A stretch of DNA of 64,000 bases, taken from contig NC_081415.1 in assembly GCF_030272615.1 (NCBI RefSeq), positions 513,575,034-513,639,033 on the forward strand. The letters run 5' to 3'. The notes under the pieces are model-generated. The model made no database searches. It was given only the letters and a program-made list of their open reading frames with translations, and was not told where the DNA came from. Each line of letters begins with the position of its first letter. The stretch's first letter is position 1. Source of the DNA: Cryptomeria japonica (Eukaryota; Streptophyta; Pinopsida; Cupressales; Cupressaceae). The translations under genes and the position numbers were made by a program. Shown piece by piece: positions 8,252-20,960 of the stretch.

Positions 8252-9799
8252 AACACATGTCTAATATCTGAATTTGAACTGAGAATAGTGAAAGAGGCAT
8301 TTAACAGTGAAGATTGGATAAATGCTATGACAGAAGAGATTGATCAAATCAAGAAGAATGACACATGCCCAAGACCGAAGGATAAAAATGTAATTGGTAC
8401 AAAGTGGGTTTTCAGAAACAAGCTAAATGAAAAAGGTGAGGTCATTCGAAATAAAGCAAGACTAGTATGTAAAGGTTATGGTCAAGAAGAAGGAATTGAT
8501 TATGGTGAAACTTTTGCACCTGTGGCTAGACTTGAAGGAGTAAGAACATTGCTGGCATATGCTGCTTTCAAAAACTTCAATGTATATCAAATGGATGTCA
8601 AATCTGCATTTCTGAATGAAATATTAGAAGAAGTTTTTATTGAACAACCCGAAGGATTTGTTGAAGACAAGAGTAAAGATCAGGTATGTAAATTGAATAA
8701 AGCTTTATATGGTCTAAAACAAGCACCTAGAGCATGGTATGAAAGATTGCACTCTTATTTGATTAAGATTAGTTTTATAAGGACAAGTGAGAACAACAAT
8801 ATTTACATGAAGAATGATGAAAATGGAATATTGATCTCAGCCATATTTGTTGATGATATTATATTTTGTGGAAATGACTCTTTATGCAAGAACTTTGGAA
8901 ATGAAATGAGCAAAGAATTTGAGATGTCATTAATCAGTGAGATAAAGTATTTAATAGGTTTACATATACTATAAATGAAAAATGAGATTTTTATTACTCA
9001 ATCCAAGTACATAAAGGAAATCTTTAAGAAATTTGGAATGGAGGATTCAAAATGAGTAAGTACTCCTATGACTACCAACTGTAAACTATCAAAAAATCAT
9101 GAATCTGCATCTGTTGATGAGACACTTTACCGACCCATGATTGGAAAGTTGCAATATGTTGTTCATAGCAGACCAGACATAGCACATGCAGTAGGTATAG
9201 TTGCAAGATTCTCTGCAGATCCTAAGGAAACACACATGATAGCAATCAAAAGAAAATTTAGATACTTGAAAGGCACTGAAGATTATGGCTTAGTATATCA
9301 GAAAGGAAATGATTTTGATTTAAAAGTTTATACCGATGCTAATTGGGTGGACAACATTGATGACAGGAAAAGCACAAGTGGAGGAGCTTTCCTTTTAGGA
9401 GAAAGACTAGTGAGTTGGCTTAGCGAGAAACAAGGATGTGTTTCACAGTCAATAGGAGAAGCTAAATATGTTGCTGCAACATTGAATTGTTCCAACATAG
9501 CATGGATCAAACAACTGTTGGAAGGTATAAATGAGAAAGTTACTGAGCCAGTAACTATATTCTGTGACAATACTAGTGCCATTAACATTTTGAACAATCC
9601 TGCTATGCACTCTAAGACAAAGCACATCTCTATCAAATATCATTATCTTAGAGAAGAAGCTCAAGAGAAGAAAGTGGTGTTGGAGTATATTAGCACAAAG
9701 GAACAAATAGCAGATATCTTCACCAAGCCACTGCCAAGGGACACTTTTGAGTATCTCAGAAGTAAGTTAGGGGTCCTACCCCTATCTTCTACTCACTGA
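8252..9799 (+). pseudogene. Copia1 reverse transcriptase and RNase H
   Basis: The RT (RVT_2) runs 8288-8974 with [53 protein letters not shown] and the catalytic FVDDIIF. Stops at 8972 (TAA) and 9053 (TGA) separate it from the next frame, 9068-9799. That frame holds IGKLQYV, SRPDIAHAVG, the RNase H blocks YTDANWVDNIDDRKSTSGG and CDNTSAINILNNPAMHSKTK, and the closing IADIFTKPLPRDTFEYLR. The active-site residues are in place; only the stops disable the copy. Confidence 0.93.
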
Positions 9800-10245
9800 C
9801 TGAGTTCAGTGAAAGCATCAATTTTATGACTCTATCGAATATCTTTTAAGAGTTGATGTTGATTTACACACTTTAGGATGTTTTCTAAAGGTGTGTAGGA
9901 AACGGTGTAGGATACAATACAAGAAACAGGAATTGAAGACAAAATGCTCTGACCAAAAATAAGTTGACACATTACAGTAGGAATTCACTTCATATAGGAA
10001 GAAATTATGTTTTAGTTCTTTACTTTTTGGCATTGTTGTCAAAGGGGGAGAAGACTGAAGAAGATTGAGACTGAAGAAGATTGAAGAAAAAGGAAAAGAA
10101 AGACTGGAGAAAAGAGAAGTCTAATGTATGGGGGAGAATTCTGATGATAGGAAGAGAGCATTTCAGAATCTCACAAACAACTCACAACAATTTGAATCAA
10201 TTAGGTCAAATCAATTGGTTTTGCCATCAATGCCAAAGGGGAGAT
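9800..10245 (+). other. Copia1 3' untranslated region and polypurine tract
   Basis: No coding similarity. The region ends in caatgccaaaggggagat (10228-10245), the purine-rich plus-strand primer just before the 3' LTR. Confidence 0.8.
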
Positions 10246-10588
10246 TGTTGGCATTTGGCATTATAAGAGACAATGGGAGATTGTTGGCATTTCAATAAGG
10301 ATATTGAGAAGGTTGTTGATGATTATGGATATAACTAATTAAGGATGTTTACTATCTTAATATTATTATTTTCTCATTGATGTCAAGAAATCGATTTTCT
10401 AATTTAGTATGATGTTGCCATATCTTGAGAAGTATTATTTGATGAGTATAAAGATGTCGGTAAAAGACCTAGAAAGAATATGATGAATAAGGGGATAAAT
10501 AAGGTATTCAATGGGCAACTATTACAGAGTCAGACAATGATGGGATCATGATGTTTAGATTGTTTTAACATCATAAACATGTTGTAAA
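10246..10588 (+). repeat. Copia1 3' LTR, first part
   Basis: Starts TGTTGGCATTTGGCATTATA and follows the 5' LTR to gttgtaaa at 10588, where Copia2 is inserted. The LTR resumes at 14401. Confidence 0.92.
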
Positions 10589-11645
10589 TGTAGGTCCCAG
10601 AGACAACTGAGAGGGGGGGGTGAATTAGTTGTCTAATAAATTCAGACCAAAAACTTATTAACCAACTTAATGCTTAATACCGGTAAATCAGTTAAGTATG
10701 CCAGTAGACAATGTTAACAAAAAATTGTTGTACCGGTAAGAATTAATGCATGAAACATAAGCACACAGTCATCCACAACACATGACACCAATATTTGTAC
10801 GTGGAAACCCTGTAAGGGGAAAAACCATGGTGGGAAACCTTACCCACAATTAGATGATACTATTACAGATAGTAAGTGTACAAAGAGGGGTCTGCACATG
10901 CAGAAAGGCCAATAGCCTAGAGCTCACTGCTCAATCACAAATGGGAGTCACACTGACTATAGTTGGATGGTTAAATCCAATGAGAATGTACTACACAAAA
11001 TAGCATCTTCATATGCTGGATTCAATACCGGTGTAATGCTGATATGCTTCTACAAAAACCTAACTTCACCTTCAAATGATGTCTTCATGTATATCCCTTC
11101 TTGATCTCACATATACCCTTCCTTAAATATTTTTTGCATTCCACACTTGATCTTACAAATAAGATCTTACATTTATACCATACCCTAAGACCAATTTTAG
11201 TAGGTCGACTCTATAAGATATTACAATAAAAACATTTTACAAACAATACAATATCTAATGCAATAACCAATTGAACATGTCGGCTTAATGCATTTACAAC
11301 AATAATAAATCATCTCTATAGCGTGCCATGTTGATCTGGAAAAGATAAACCTGCCGGTGTAACCCTAAATAACCTAGACCTATTTGTCGGTAAAATCATA
11401 TATGCAAATGAGAATATACCAATGATTATTACTTCAAAGTAACGTGTCCACATGATGTCTTCGACATTACCAAGTGTCTTCCATGTCAATGCAGGTACTA
11501 GTGAACATTATATCCTGTCGGTTAACCATATACCGATAAATGTTTGCATAGTTTATTGTTTGCCAGTGAATGTTGTTGGATCTCCAAAGTAGGTGTATTT
11601 AGTAGGTGTTGACATCAATGACAAAACCATACCAAAATACCAACA
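10589..11645 (-). repeat. Copia2 3' LTR
   Basis: Plus-strand ends are TGTAGGTCCCAGAG and ATACCAACA, so on the coding strand it reads TGTTGGTATTTTGG to GGGACCTACA. It carries the shared LTR module in reverse (acgtggaaaccctgtaagg, then ggggaaaaaccatggtggg). Confidence 0.93.
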
Positions 11646-11664
11646 ATCTCCCCCTTTGGCATTG
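11646..11664 (-). other. Copia2 polypurine tract
   Basis: The minus strand reads atgccaaagggggagat directly before the 3' LTR. Confidence 0.8.
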
Positions 11665-12014
11665 ATGGCAACACAAGATGGAAAAACCATCAAAGTGCCA
11701 AAATAGAAATGCCAAGTATAAAAATCAACAATCTCCATTTCTCCCCCTGGGAGTAATATGTGTTTATACCAAACTCTCATACCAATCTCTCCTCAAAAAG
11801 ATAATGTATTTTTCATACATCTCTCCCTAATGTTTTTCCATATATCTCTCCCCCTTTGACATCAAATGCCAAAGTCACAAAAAGTCAAGTTCATACAAAA
11901 TACCAACCAAGTCAATATACCAACTACTCCCCTTGGGAGGTAGCTTCCTCATTAAATACCAGAATAAAAGATTTGTCCATTTAATTCTATTGGTTGATGA
12001 CAATCATCAACTGT

Positions 12015-13226
12015 CTAACTCTCTATCGGTGGAGGTAAGACTCCGAGCTGATCTCTGAGATACTCAAAAGTTTCCTTAGGCAAAGGTTTTGTGGAAATAT
12101 CTGCAAGTTGTTCTTTAGTATTCACATAAACCAGTTTTATCTCCTTTTCTTCAACTTTTTCCCTTAGAAAATTCAGTTTGATAGAAACATGTTTTGTTTT
12201 AGAATGTAATACTGGATTCTTAGATATATCAATTGCTGCAGTGTTATCACAATATATAGTAATAGGTTCCTTGCATTTTACCTTTATGTCTTTCAACATT
12301 TGCTTAAGCCAAAGTACTTGTGTATAGTTTGTTGCTGCTGCAACATATTCTGATTCTGCTGTTGATAAAGGTGTACAACTTTGTTTCTTACTTAACCAAG
12401 AAACTAATCTCTTTCCAAGAAAGAATGCTCCTCTAGTGGTGCTTTTTCTATCATCCACATCTCCTGCCCAATTTGCATTTGTGTATGCATATAGATCAAA
12501 ATTTTCATCTTTAGGATACCATAATCCAAGATTTGTTGTGCCTTGTAAGTACCAGAAAATCCTTTTTACTACTGATTCATGATTTTCCCTAGGATTACTC
12601 TAAAATTTAGAAACTATACATACTGCATTCATAATATCAGGTCTGGTTTGTGTCAAATACAGTAAACCTCCTATCATAGATTTGTATCTAGTTGGATTAA
12701 TAGGTGTAGATTCATCCCTTTGAGATAATTTGTCATTTGTAGCCATAGGTGTGCTTACCGGTTTAGAGTTCTCCATCCCAAATTTCTTAAGTAGTTCTTT
12801 CAAGTACTTAGATTGACTAAAAAATATGCCTTTATCAGTTTGTAAAATCTGCAATCCTAAAAAGAATTTTATTTCTCTGATCATAGACATTTCAAATTCA
12901 TGCCGCATTTCAAGAGAAAATTCTTTGCATAATCCATCTTCTCCTCCAAAGATTATATCATCAACAAATACTTCCATAATCAAGATGTCATCATTAGCTA
13001 CTTTGTAATATAAATTGCTATCTGCATTTCCTTTAGTAAAACCAATCTTTAAAAGATACTTATCCAATCTTGCATACCAAGTTCTTGGAGCTTGTTTTAA
13101 TCCATATAGAGCTTTTCTTAATCTGCAAACCATATCATTGTCATCTATCAAGGAAAATCCATCAGGTTTTTCAATATAGACTTCCTCTTCAAGATCTCCA
13201 TTCAAGAATGCACATTTAATATCCAT
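12015..13226 (-). pseudogene. Copia2 truncated reverse transcriptase and RNase H
   Basis: The frame opens at MDIKCAFLNGDLEEEVYIEK, the middle of the RT palm, and continues with [20 protein letters not shown] and the catalytic FVDDIIFG. After a single in-frame TAG near 12600 it goes on in the same frame through YTNANWAGDVDDRKST, STAESEYVAAATNY, CDNTAAIDISKNPVLHSKTK and LADISTKPLPKETFEYLRD to a normal stop at 12015. The fingers of RT and all of PR and INT are deleted. Without the TAG this would be one open frame of about 400 codons. Confidence 0.93.
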
Positions 13227-13285
13227 ATCCCATAGTTGGTTCCATCAAGTTTAGGACTATCCTTTCGGAAATAATTAGTAGACAT
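13227..13285 (-). pseudogene. Copia2 gag stub
   Basis: An ATG at 13285 starts MSTNYFRKDSPKLDGTNYG, the classic N-terminus of Copia gag. It runs directly into RT sequence at about 13226, out of frame with it. This is the left edge of the internal deletion; atgg occurs at the junction and could be microhomology. Confidence 0.8.
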
Positions 13286-13329
13286 TGGATCTCCTTAAGT
13301 TGTTAAACTTCTAAAAAAAGAGGACTAGG

Positions 13330-13342
13330 CTCTGATACCAAT
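13330..13342 (-). other. Copia2 primer binding site
   Basis: The minus strand reads aattggtatcaga directly after the 5' LTR, the same initiator-Met tRNA complement as in Copia1. Confidence 0.88.
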
Positions 13343-14395
13343 TGTAGGTCCTAGAGACAACTGAGAGGGGGGCGTGAATCAGTTATCTAATAAATTCAAA
13401 CCAAAAACTTTTTAACCAACTTAATGCTTAATACTGGCAAATCAGTTAAGTATGCCGGTAGACAATGTTAACAGAAAATTCATGTACTAGTAAGAATTAA
13501 TACATGAAACATAAGCACACAGTCATCCACAACACATGACACTGATATTTGCATGTGGAAACCCTGTAAGGGGAAAAACCATGTTGGGAAACCTTACCCA
13601 CAATCAGATGATACTATTGCAGATAGTAAGTGTACAAAGAGGGGTCTGCACATGCAGAAAGGCCAATAGCCGAGAGCTCACTTCTCAATCATAAATGGGA
13701 GTCACACTGACTATAGTTGGATGGTTAAATCCAATGAGAATGTACTACACAAAATAGCATCTTCATATGTTGGATTCAGTACCGGTGTAATGCTGATATG
13801 CTTCTACAAAAACCTAACTTCACCTTCAAATGATGTCTTCATGTATATCCCTGCTTGATCTCGCATATACCCTTAAATCTTTTTCACATTCCACACTTGA
13901 TCTTACAAATAAGATGTTACATTTATACCATACCCTAAGACCAATTTTAGTAGGTCGGCTCTACAAGATATTACAATAAAAACATTTTACAAACAATACA
14001 ATATCTGATGCAATAACCGATTGAACATGTCGGCTTAATGCATTTACAACAATAATAAATCATCTCCATAGCGTGCCATGCTAATCTAGAAAAGATAAAC
14101 CTGGTGGTGTAACCCTAGATAACCTAGACCTAATTGCCAGTAAAAGCAAATATGCAAATGAGAATATACCAATGATTATTACTTCAAAGTAAAGTGTCCA
14201 CATGATGTCTTTGACATTACCAAGTGTCTTCCATGTCAATGCAGGTACCGGTGAACATTATATCCTGTCGGTTAACCATATACCGGTAATTGTTTGCACA
14301 GTTTATTGTTTGCTGGTGAATGTTGCTAGATCTCCAAAGTAGGTGTATTTAGCAGGTGTTGACATCAATGACAAAACCATACCAAAATACCAATA
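13343..14395 (-). repeat. Copia2 5' LTR
   Basis: Plus-strand ends are TGTAGGTCCTAGAG and ATACCAATA. It is nearly the same as 10589-11645, with scattered substitutions and a short deletion near 13875. Confidence 0.93.
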
Positions 14396-14400
14396 GTAAA

Positions 14401-15554
14401 TTGTAAGGTTACCGAGTAAGGAACATAGTCGATAAACCCTAAGGTTATTGCTATTGGTTAATGAAGGCGGAATGTCTACTGAGTGAAGTTTAGTATTTAC
14501 CAAGTTGTAACTGAGCTATAACAGAATACATTAAATGGTTACATGCATTATTTAATGAAGGAAGCTGATGAGTTGGAACTTATTAAATGATTGGTATGTC
14601 ATGCTTGAAGTTTGTTAATAAATCTATGGCAAAGGAAAATCGGCATGAAGATCTACAGTGTAGATTGAACTGCATTACCCTAGCACAAGTTCCAAGAAAT
14701 GTATGCAAGTTCCAAGGCATCGTAAAATGTTTTTTCAGATCAAAGGATACATTGAACCTGGACAAGTTTGAAGATCTGATGGCTATGATTTATCCTGGGA
14801 AGGGTGATCAAGGAGATTAAGTGGTTAGCTAATTGTTTATAAATAGGGAGCTATTGATAAACAATGTATGCAGGCAAATGTATGCACAAGGATGCTACAT
14901 AGTGATTACCGAGCACATAAGCTTGAAGACCTGTTTGAATAATAGAGTATAGAAGCCCATCAGATGGACAAGATTAGTTCTATGTCTAGATTGTATTGAG
15001 CAAATAAGAATCTGCTTTAGCATTTTAGATGTGAAGTTGCAGATAGATTTTTATTACTGTTATTTTGTGAAAGTGACAGAAAATCTTCTAACTAAGTGGA
15101 CTTAATAGTCTTATTTGTAAAACCCACTAGCAAGGTGGCATTCTGATTGAGTGTTTGAAATCCTTTAACAAGATCACTTCTAACAAGGTGAAGATCCTAA
15201 CAGATCTGAGGGAAATCCCTTAACCGGGTCACATCTAGCAATGTGTTTGTAATCTTTAACACAATTTGCTTTTAACTGAGCATATTGTAGAAGAGTATAT
15301 TTCTTAGTGGGTCCAAAATCCAACATTGGTTTTTCCCTATTTGGGTTTCCATGTTAAATCTAGTGTTATGAGTGATATGATATTTATATGCTTTTGAGTT
15401 TGCATGTTTAGCAATTTTGGTTATATTACTGAAGTATATGTTACCAAGGTTGAATATGATGTTTTTATGGAAGATTAAGTTTGTATGATTCACCCCCCCC
15501 CTCTCATCTTGTTGGTTGTTGGATTTGTACTTACATTAAGTATCAAAACTATCA
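14401..15554 (+). repeat. Copia1 3' LTR, second part
   Basis: Continues the LTR with ttgtaaggttaccgagtaag and ends AAAACTATCA. It keeps the stretch around 14760-14845 that the 5' LTR has lost. Confidence 0.92.
14838..14845 (+). promoter_or_regulatory. TATA box in Copia1 3' LTR
   Basis: TATAAATA followed by gggag, placed as in other Copia LTRs of the window (tataaatagg in Copia4). The matching site is deleted in the 5' LTR. Confidence 0.6.
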
Positions 15555-15819
15555 TTATAAACAAGGATGAACCTTTATTTTGAAAATTGATAGTATCAAG
15601 TATGATGTGTTTTGGGTACTCAGAGTGATAAGCCAAACAAGTGATAATACAAGAAAATTGTCATCACCTGATCTTGCAACACCCTAATCGTAGGAACGAC
15701 TTTCATGAGGGCGGATAAATTTCTGTAAATACAATACGTACATATTTTAGTTAATGACATAAAAAGAGAAGAAAATATAAACCATTATTGAACTTTTTTT
15801 ATAATTAAAGCTTTCATTA

Positions 15820-16247
15820 CTGCTTACTTGCAATTTTTTTGCTGTCTTATACAATAATTCCACCCTCTGTCATATCTCATCAGTGGTAGGATGCACGGCT
15901 GCCAAAGCAACAATCTCTTTTCTAATTTTTATAAGAGGCATTTTAAAGAATTTCACAAGGTTTTGTGGGATCTTCAGGGTCATCATTGCTTAACCCAAAT
16001 GATTCCACATCCGTAGAAAGGTGCTCAGGTACTGCAACTCCCTTTCCCTTTCCCTGAACATCTGTCTGTGTCAAGAATATCATTAATAATTACAAAATTA
16101 GTATAAATCACTAAAAAAAAAGAACATAATAATGTAACAGTTTGCTTCTACCTAATTTGTACAATTACAATGAGGTTTACCTGCTCAGTAGAAGTGTCGC
16201 AAGGTACATCTTTGTCTGCGATATGTGATGGATCCATGTCGGCCTGT
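15820..16247 (-). pseudogene. CACTA second ORF, 5' exons
   Basis: Minus-strand blocks read MDPSHIADKDVPCDTSTEQ (from an ATG at 16237), then VQGKGKGVAVPEHLSTDVES and LSNDDPEDPTKP (16070-15955), then FKMPLIKIRKEIVALAAVHP and VELLYKTAKKLQ (to about 15820) with one TGA. Frames and spacing suit spliced exons of the same gene as 3110-4040, now split by Copia1. I recognise the gene as a CACTA partner ORF only by its position downstream of TNP2 and by the Transposase_24-like C-terminus. 15555-15819 shows no clear coding. Confidence 0.5.
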
Positions 16248-16649
16248 GACAAAGAGAAAATATAAAAAACGTTAGCGAAATTACATCATACACAACATGA
16301 ACAACATGAACTTTGTAGACAAAAAGAGTATTAAATAATAAAAAGATGTTGTCATCAAAATCATTGTAAATTTTGTAATTCCTTACCTTTACTTTATGTA
16401 GACTATGCAGGATCCTCAACTAAATTGTCACATAAATAGTCAGATAGCTAATAAACAATCCAATTTCCATAAATAAACACAATTTAAAAATTGTCACATA
16501 AATAGTCACACCCCTATCTCCATCTCCATATTAAAAGGTGCATCATGAATTAATTATGTAATGGCATTAGAATTCAAAACAGAATGAATTAATTATGTAA
16601 AAAAAATTCTATCAAGAAGTCAATATTCAATAGATAATATACTAATCGC

Positions 16650-16710
16650 ATTCCTCATACATTTCATTCCTCATCATCATGAACATCAAGGTCATCATCA
16701 CCATCATCAC

Positions 16711-16776
<66 letters not shown>

Positions 16777-19700
16777 TGTCATTGTCATCATCATCGTCAT
16801 CGTCATCCTCATCATCAACGTCTTTGCCATCATCATCACCATCATCACCATCACTGTCATCATCATTTGCATCATCATCATCACTATAATCATCATCTTC
16901 TTCTTCTTCTTATTCTTCTTCATCGTCATTGTGAAACTGTTGATCGTGATCATCATCCACTTCATCTTCTACTTCTTTGGTATCTTCTTCTTCCATCACA
17001 TTATACTTTATCGGCCTTCCTCTTGGATCATGTCTAACAACAAATGACTAACCTAGTTTATGTGGAACCTTAGAGTAAAATACTTGCTCACATTGGCTTG
17101 GAAGAACATAGGGCTCATCCCCAACTAGTTCAAATGACCTTGTATTTAGCATTATAAAACCATTATCATGTTCAGTAATAGTTCTATTGGTATCATTTTT
17201 ATTCAATCGTAGCCTATACCATTTGACAACGAACAAAAGTAATTTGAAGGAATTAAAGTCACACTCAAGTATATCATCCAAAATGCCATAGTATCGATTT
17301 TGAGACTATTGAGGATAAATGTCATTTCTTGATGAAATATTTGTCACCTCAAAGACTGCAGTAATGCTAGAATCACAAGTTTTCTTCGTGTCATCCAACT
17401 TTTTTATGTGAAATTTATGACCATTGCAGCACATAGCATTGTGGTGTTTGACCTGTGATATTTCAAACATGTAAAATTTATTGTATTGTGAGTTGATAAA
17501 CATATGGGTGATTAATAAATTTATACATACCTATTTATCTCTTAAACCATATGCTAAATCAATTTCCCTTTGCGTAACATTGGAATCTCCATTATGATGT
17601 GCTTCTTTAACCAATGAAGCCACACCTTCCCATGTTAACGTGCATCCAGAATGTTGACAACGTTCAATCCATACCATCATCCAATCAAGATTGTCTGCAA
17701 TATATAAATGTAGTGCATCCCACTCTCGACCAACTATATAAAAAATAAATAGACGTCTTACAATTGATTTATTTTGAAGATTAAGAATTAATTAACTACA
17801 ATAACATCTTATAATTACCTCTCACTTTCCTCAATCTACCTTTCCCCATCAAGTACTCCCCTTCAAATTTGTTAGTGGTGTTGGGATCCCAAATGCGATC
17901 CACATGGATCTTTGCCGCAAACTTAGGAAGATATTCTGAAATGTACACCATAGTTTGGTATACCATATATCCCTCCACCGTAGAACCCTCAGGATGTGCT
18001 CTTTGTCAAACCAAAGCCTTCAAAAATTTCAAGTGCCTCTGAACCATCCACATTGACCTAGTGTGTACAAGTCCAAACAATTCAATCTCCTCAACTTGGT
18101 GTATGTGGTAGTGTTCTTGTGCATTGAAAAAAGCTAGAGGTAGACACTTTTGCATTCCACACATTAAATGAGGAATTTTTCTTTTCCAATATTTTATATC
18201 GTCTTTATGGATTTCTTTACATGACAACCACCTACAAGGTATTCAAGATGCAAAAAAATATATTACATAAGAAGTAAAACAAACCGCAAATATAATATCT
18301 ATACAATGAACTAAACAAATATCACTACTTACCCTATGTATTTTCCAGGATCATATATGACTTGCTTGACATTATTGTCGAAGTCATTTGGGAGAGATAG
18401 AGGTAGAACATACTGCAACAATTATAAAATTATCTTTTCATTTTTTTGTAACATAATGAAAAGTACACGTACGCTAAGTACTTAAATACATACTAAAAAC
18501 ACAAGAACATGAATTACCTTAATGAAGGTATGCCAATCATGCATTTTCATCCCTAGCCCAAATTCACTTTTCTTTGATATGAGATTGTTTATGTTCGCAG
18601 CGAATCCTGTGGGAAATCAAATTTTTCGTATGACTTCTTTTATAGCATTGCTTTGCGGGTCCGTTAATAACCAAGGAAGCTCAATTATATTAGTCTAGTC
18701 TCCATGGCTATTTGATTGAATGACATTTATCATTGCATGATTGGAATCCTGAATGTCACTACATATTTTGACAATTTTTTCTTTGTCATGCCTTCCATCC
18801 AATATTTTCCATAATCTCTCTGTTATATTCTTTCCAATATGCATACTATCAAACAAATGAACAATTTGTAACTGCTCGTAGTAGGGCAACCTACTAAATT
18901 GTCAAGGATAACTTTTTATTCCCTTAGGAAGGTGGTCATTTATGCCTTCACGATCATCATGATCACCAATCACATCATAAGTAAACAAAACAAAATAGAA
19001 AAGATGTTTTATGACAAACCAATAGATGGAATGGCATTACCTTGTCGATTAATTCTATTATATTCCAACTTCCATAGGTGAGGTGTCATTCTTCGTGGCT
19101 TTGATGTATTCTCTTCTTTCCCATTGAAAATTTGTTTTTCAGGATTTCGATACTTATGATTTTTGTGGAGAAAGTGCCTATACTCATCAAACACTTGCTT
19201 TCCTAAACTTTTTGAATCACGAGATTTCATCTTTGGACCACAAACAGGACATGCAAATTTTCCCTTTGTTTGAAGACCTACAAGATAATGTATAATTGGA
19301 TTAAATGTGATAATTTTTTGAATTATAATGTTCATGCACAACTTAAACACTATAACATACAACAAAAATGTGTTAGCCCCAGGGCATCGTGTATTGTCCA
19401 TAGAAGCATTGCATGGAATTGAAATTGTCTTTGTCCTATTGGTCTAGAGACGTCATACATAGTGACACCATTCCATAACTCCAGCAACTCGTCGATAAGA
19501 GGAATGATATATACATTCATATCTTTAACTTGCTACTTACCTAATCGAATGAACAAAAACATTACATAATTATTATGACCATTTTTTTGCAATATTTATA
19601 ATTAAATTTAGACAACTATATTTAAATGATAAAATACCTGGAACAATCATTGCCAACATTATGCGCTCCCTCTTTATTGACATCCATGGAGGAATGTTAT

Positions 19701-20960
19701 TGTTGATAACAAAAATAGGCCACACTAAGTAAATAGATCTCATCTCTCCAAATGGATTGACACCGTCCACAGCCAATGAAAGCCTAAGATTACGAGGTTC
19801 TTCTTTAAAGTGTGGCCACTTTTCCTCTATGTCCATAAATGTTGAACCATGCACAGGCATTCAAATAATGTCATCTTGACTTCTATTGTGTGCATGGTAA
19901 TCAATAAATTATGCCAAGGTAGTGCACTTGAATAATCGTTGCATACATGGAATAATGGGAATATAGCGAAGAACCTTGTGAGGAACCCTTTTTGTTATTT
20001 GATCTATTCAATAACTATTGATATGACATTCAGGGCATTCAGTTCTAAATTCATGTTGTTTGTGATATATAATATGATCATTGGGACAAGCATCTATTGC
20101 TTGATACTCCATTCCAATATCTTTCATAATGGCAGATAATTCTCGGTATGAGCGAGGTAGAATATTTGATGGTGGTAACAAAAACTCACCTATCAATCTA
20201 TAGCAATAAAATATAATTTGTTATAATGAAGAATATTAATGGTACAACATGATTCACAGTTTATTATGACATATATGACATGCCTTAACATACATGACTT
20301 TATTATGTTGGATAAACCATTCATAACCTTCAAATTCACCAACAACAATACAGCAGAGAGAAGAGTTTCCTGCGAGCCTTCATAAAGGGCCTCAGATGCC
20401 TTCTCAAGTAGAGGGACACCATGAACAACATCAAGGTCATCTTCATAATCATGATCAGCTACGCGAGTACTAAATGAGTCATGGATCAATGTATTTGTAC
20501 CATCATCTTCAATTGTGTTTTCTAGCTCATGATCGTCATCTTCCATGGGATCATTATCTTCAACTTCGATTTTCACACCTCCATGTTCATCCACTTCAAA
20601 AATCATATTCTCAGGGTTGTGTTGATCCATACCATGTGCTCTGAGGTGCTTGGCCTATATAACATTGATATACATAAATAAATTGTGATCATGATCTCAT
20701 CATCATGTGATTTATTATGTATATAAATTATCAAAACGATATAATGAAAAACTTGCAAATGGATGATAATCATGTCCACCTCCAATGTGACCATGCAGCC
20801 TACAATGTTTCTTTGCTGTTTTGATTAGAAGTCTTCTAGTCTTTAACCCCTTACAAATTTTGCATGAACAATAACATTTTCCATCACCTTTTCTTTTCAA
20901 GTTAGACCACAATCTAGCAATTGTCTCCTTATTTTGTTGTTCGTTGATATTGTCTGACAT
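16650..20960 (-). pseudogene. CACTA transposase (TNP2/TNPD type), multi-exon, decayed
   Basis: Reading leftwards from an ATG at 20960: a Transpos_assoc zinc domain (CYCSCKICKG, then KHCRLHGHIGGG); an acidic linker; IDACPNDHIIYHKQHEF with TECPEC; the catalytic-core words LSLAVDGVNPFGEM and WPIFVINNNIPPWM (19860-19640); PIGQRQFQFHAMLLWTIHDA; KFACPVCGPKMKSRDSKSLG; HLFDSMHIGKNITERLWKIL; a DUF4218-like part (CGMQKCLPLAFFNAQEHYHI, EGYMVYQTMVYISEYLP); and a DUF4216-like part (GILDDILECDFN, VVKWYRL, DEPYVLPSQCEQVFYSKVP). An Asp-rich tail follows. The enzyme would cut and paste CACTA ends. At least four in-frame stops (for example after KVPHKLG at 17048) make it a pseudogene. Confidence 0.9.
16679..16790. 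repeat. (ATC)n microsatellite within the acidic tail of the CACTA transposase
   Basis: An almost pure run of atc triplets (about 16710-16775) with imperfect edges extending to about 16890. On the minus strand the transposase frame reads these as Asp codons, extending a natural D/E-rich C-terminus. Confidence 0.92.

Larger units (their letters stand above)
10589..14395 (-). mobile_element. Copia2: internally deleted Copia element inside the Copia1 3' LTR
   Basis: LTRs at 10589-11645 and 13343-14395 enclose only 1.7 kb. The flanking pentamer GTAAA (10584-10588 and 14396-14400) is an exact target duplication. The minus-strand order is LTR, PBS, stub of gag, C-terminal half of RT, RNase H, PPT, LTR. 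Protease, integrase and the RT N-terminus are gone, so the copy depends on a relative for movement. It has the fewest lesions of all elements here (one stop in 1.2 kb), fitting a recent insertion. Confidence 0.95.
4099..15554 (+). mobile_element. Copia1: Ty1/Copia LTR retrotransposon, interrupted by Copia2
   Basis: LTRs lie at 4099-5562 and 10246-10588 plus 14401-15554, with PBS, gag, PR-INT-RT-RNaseH and a polypurine tract in order. The flanking pentamers are ttgta (4094-4098) and ttata (15555-15559), a target duplication with one change. The domain order PR-INT-RT-RH defines Copia. At least six stops or frameshifts break the ORF, so the element cannot move by itself. It is inserted in CACTA element B in the opposite sense to B's genes. 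Confidence 0.93.

Noticed and set aside
10081-10266. Small ORF at the end of Copia1
   Set aside because: It runs through the 3' untranslated region and polypurine tract into the LTR; low complexity and no domain.
16642-17047. Open frames of nearly pure Met or Ile on opposite strands
   Set aside because: They are reading frames of the (ATC)n microsatellite. The meaningful frame is the Asp frame of the transposase tail.
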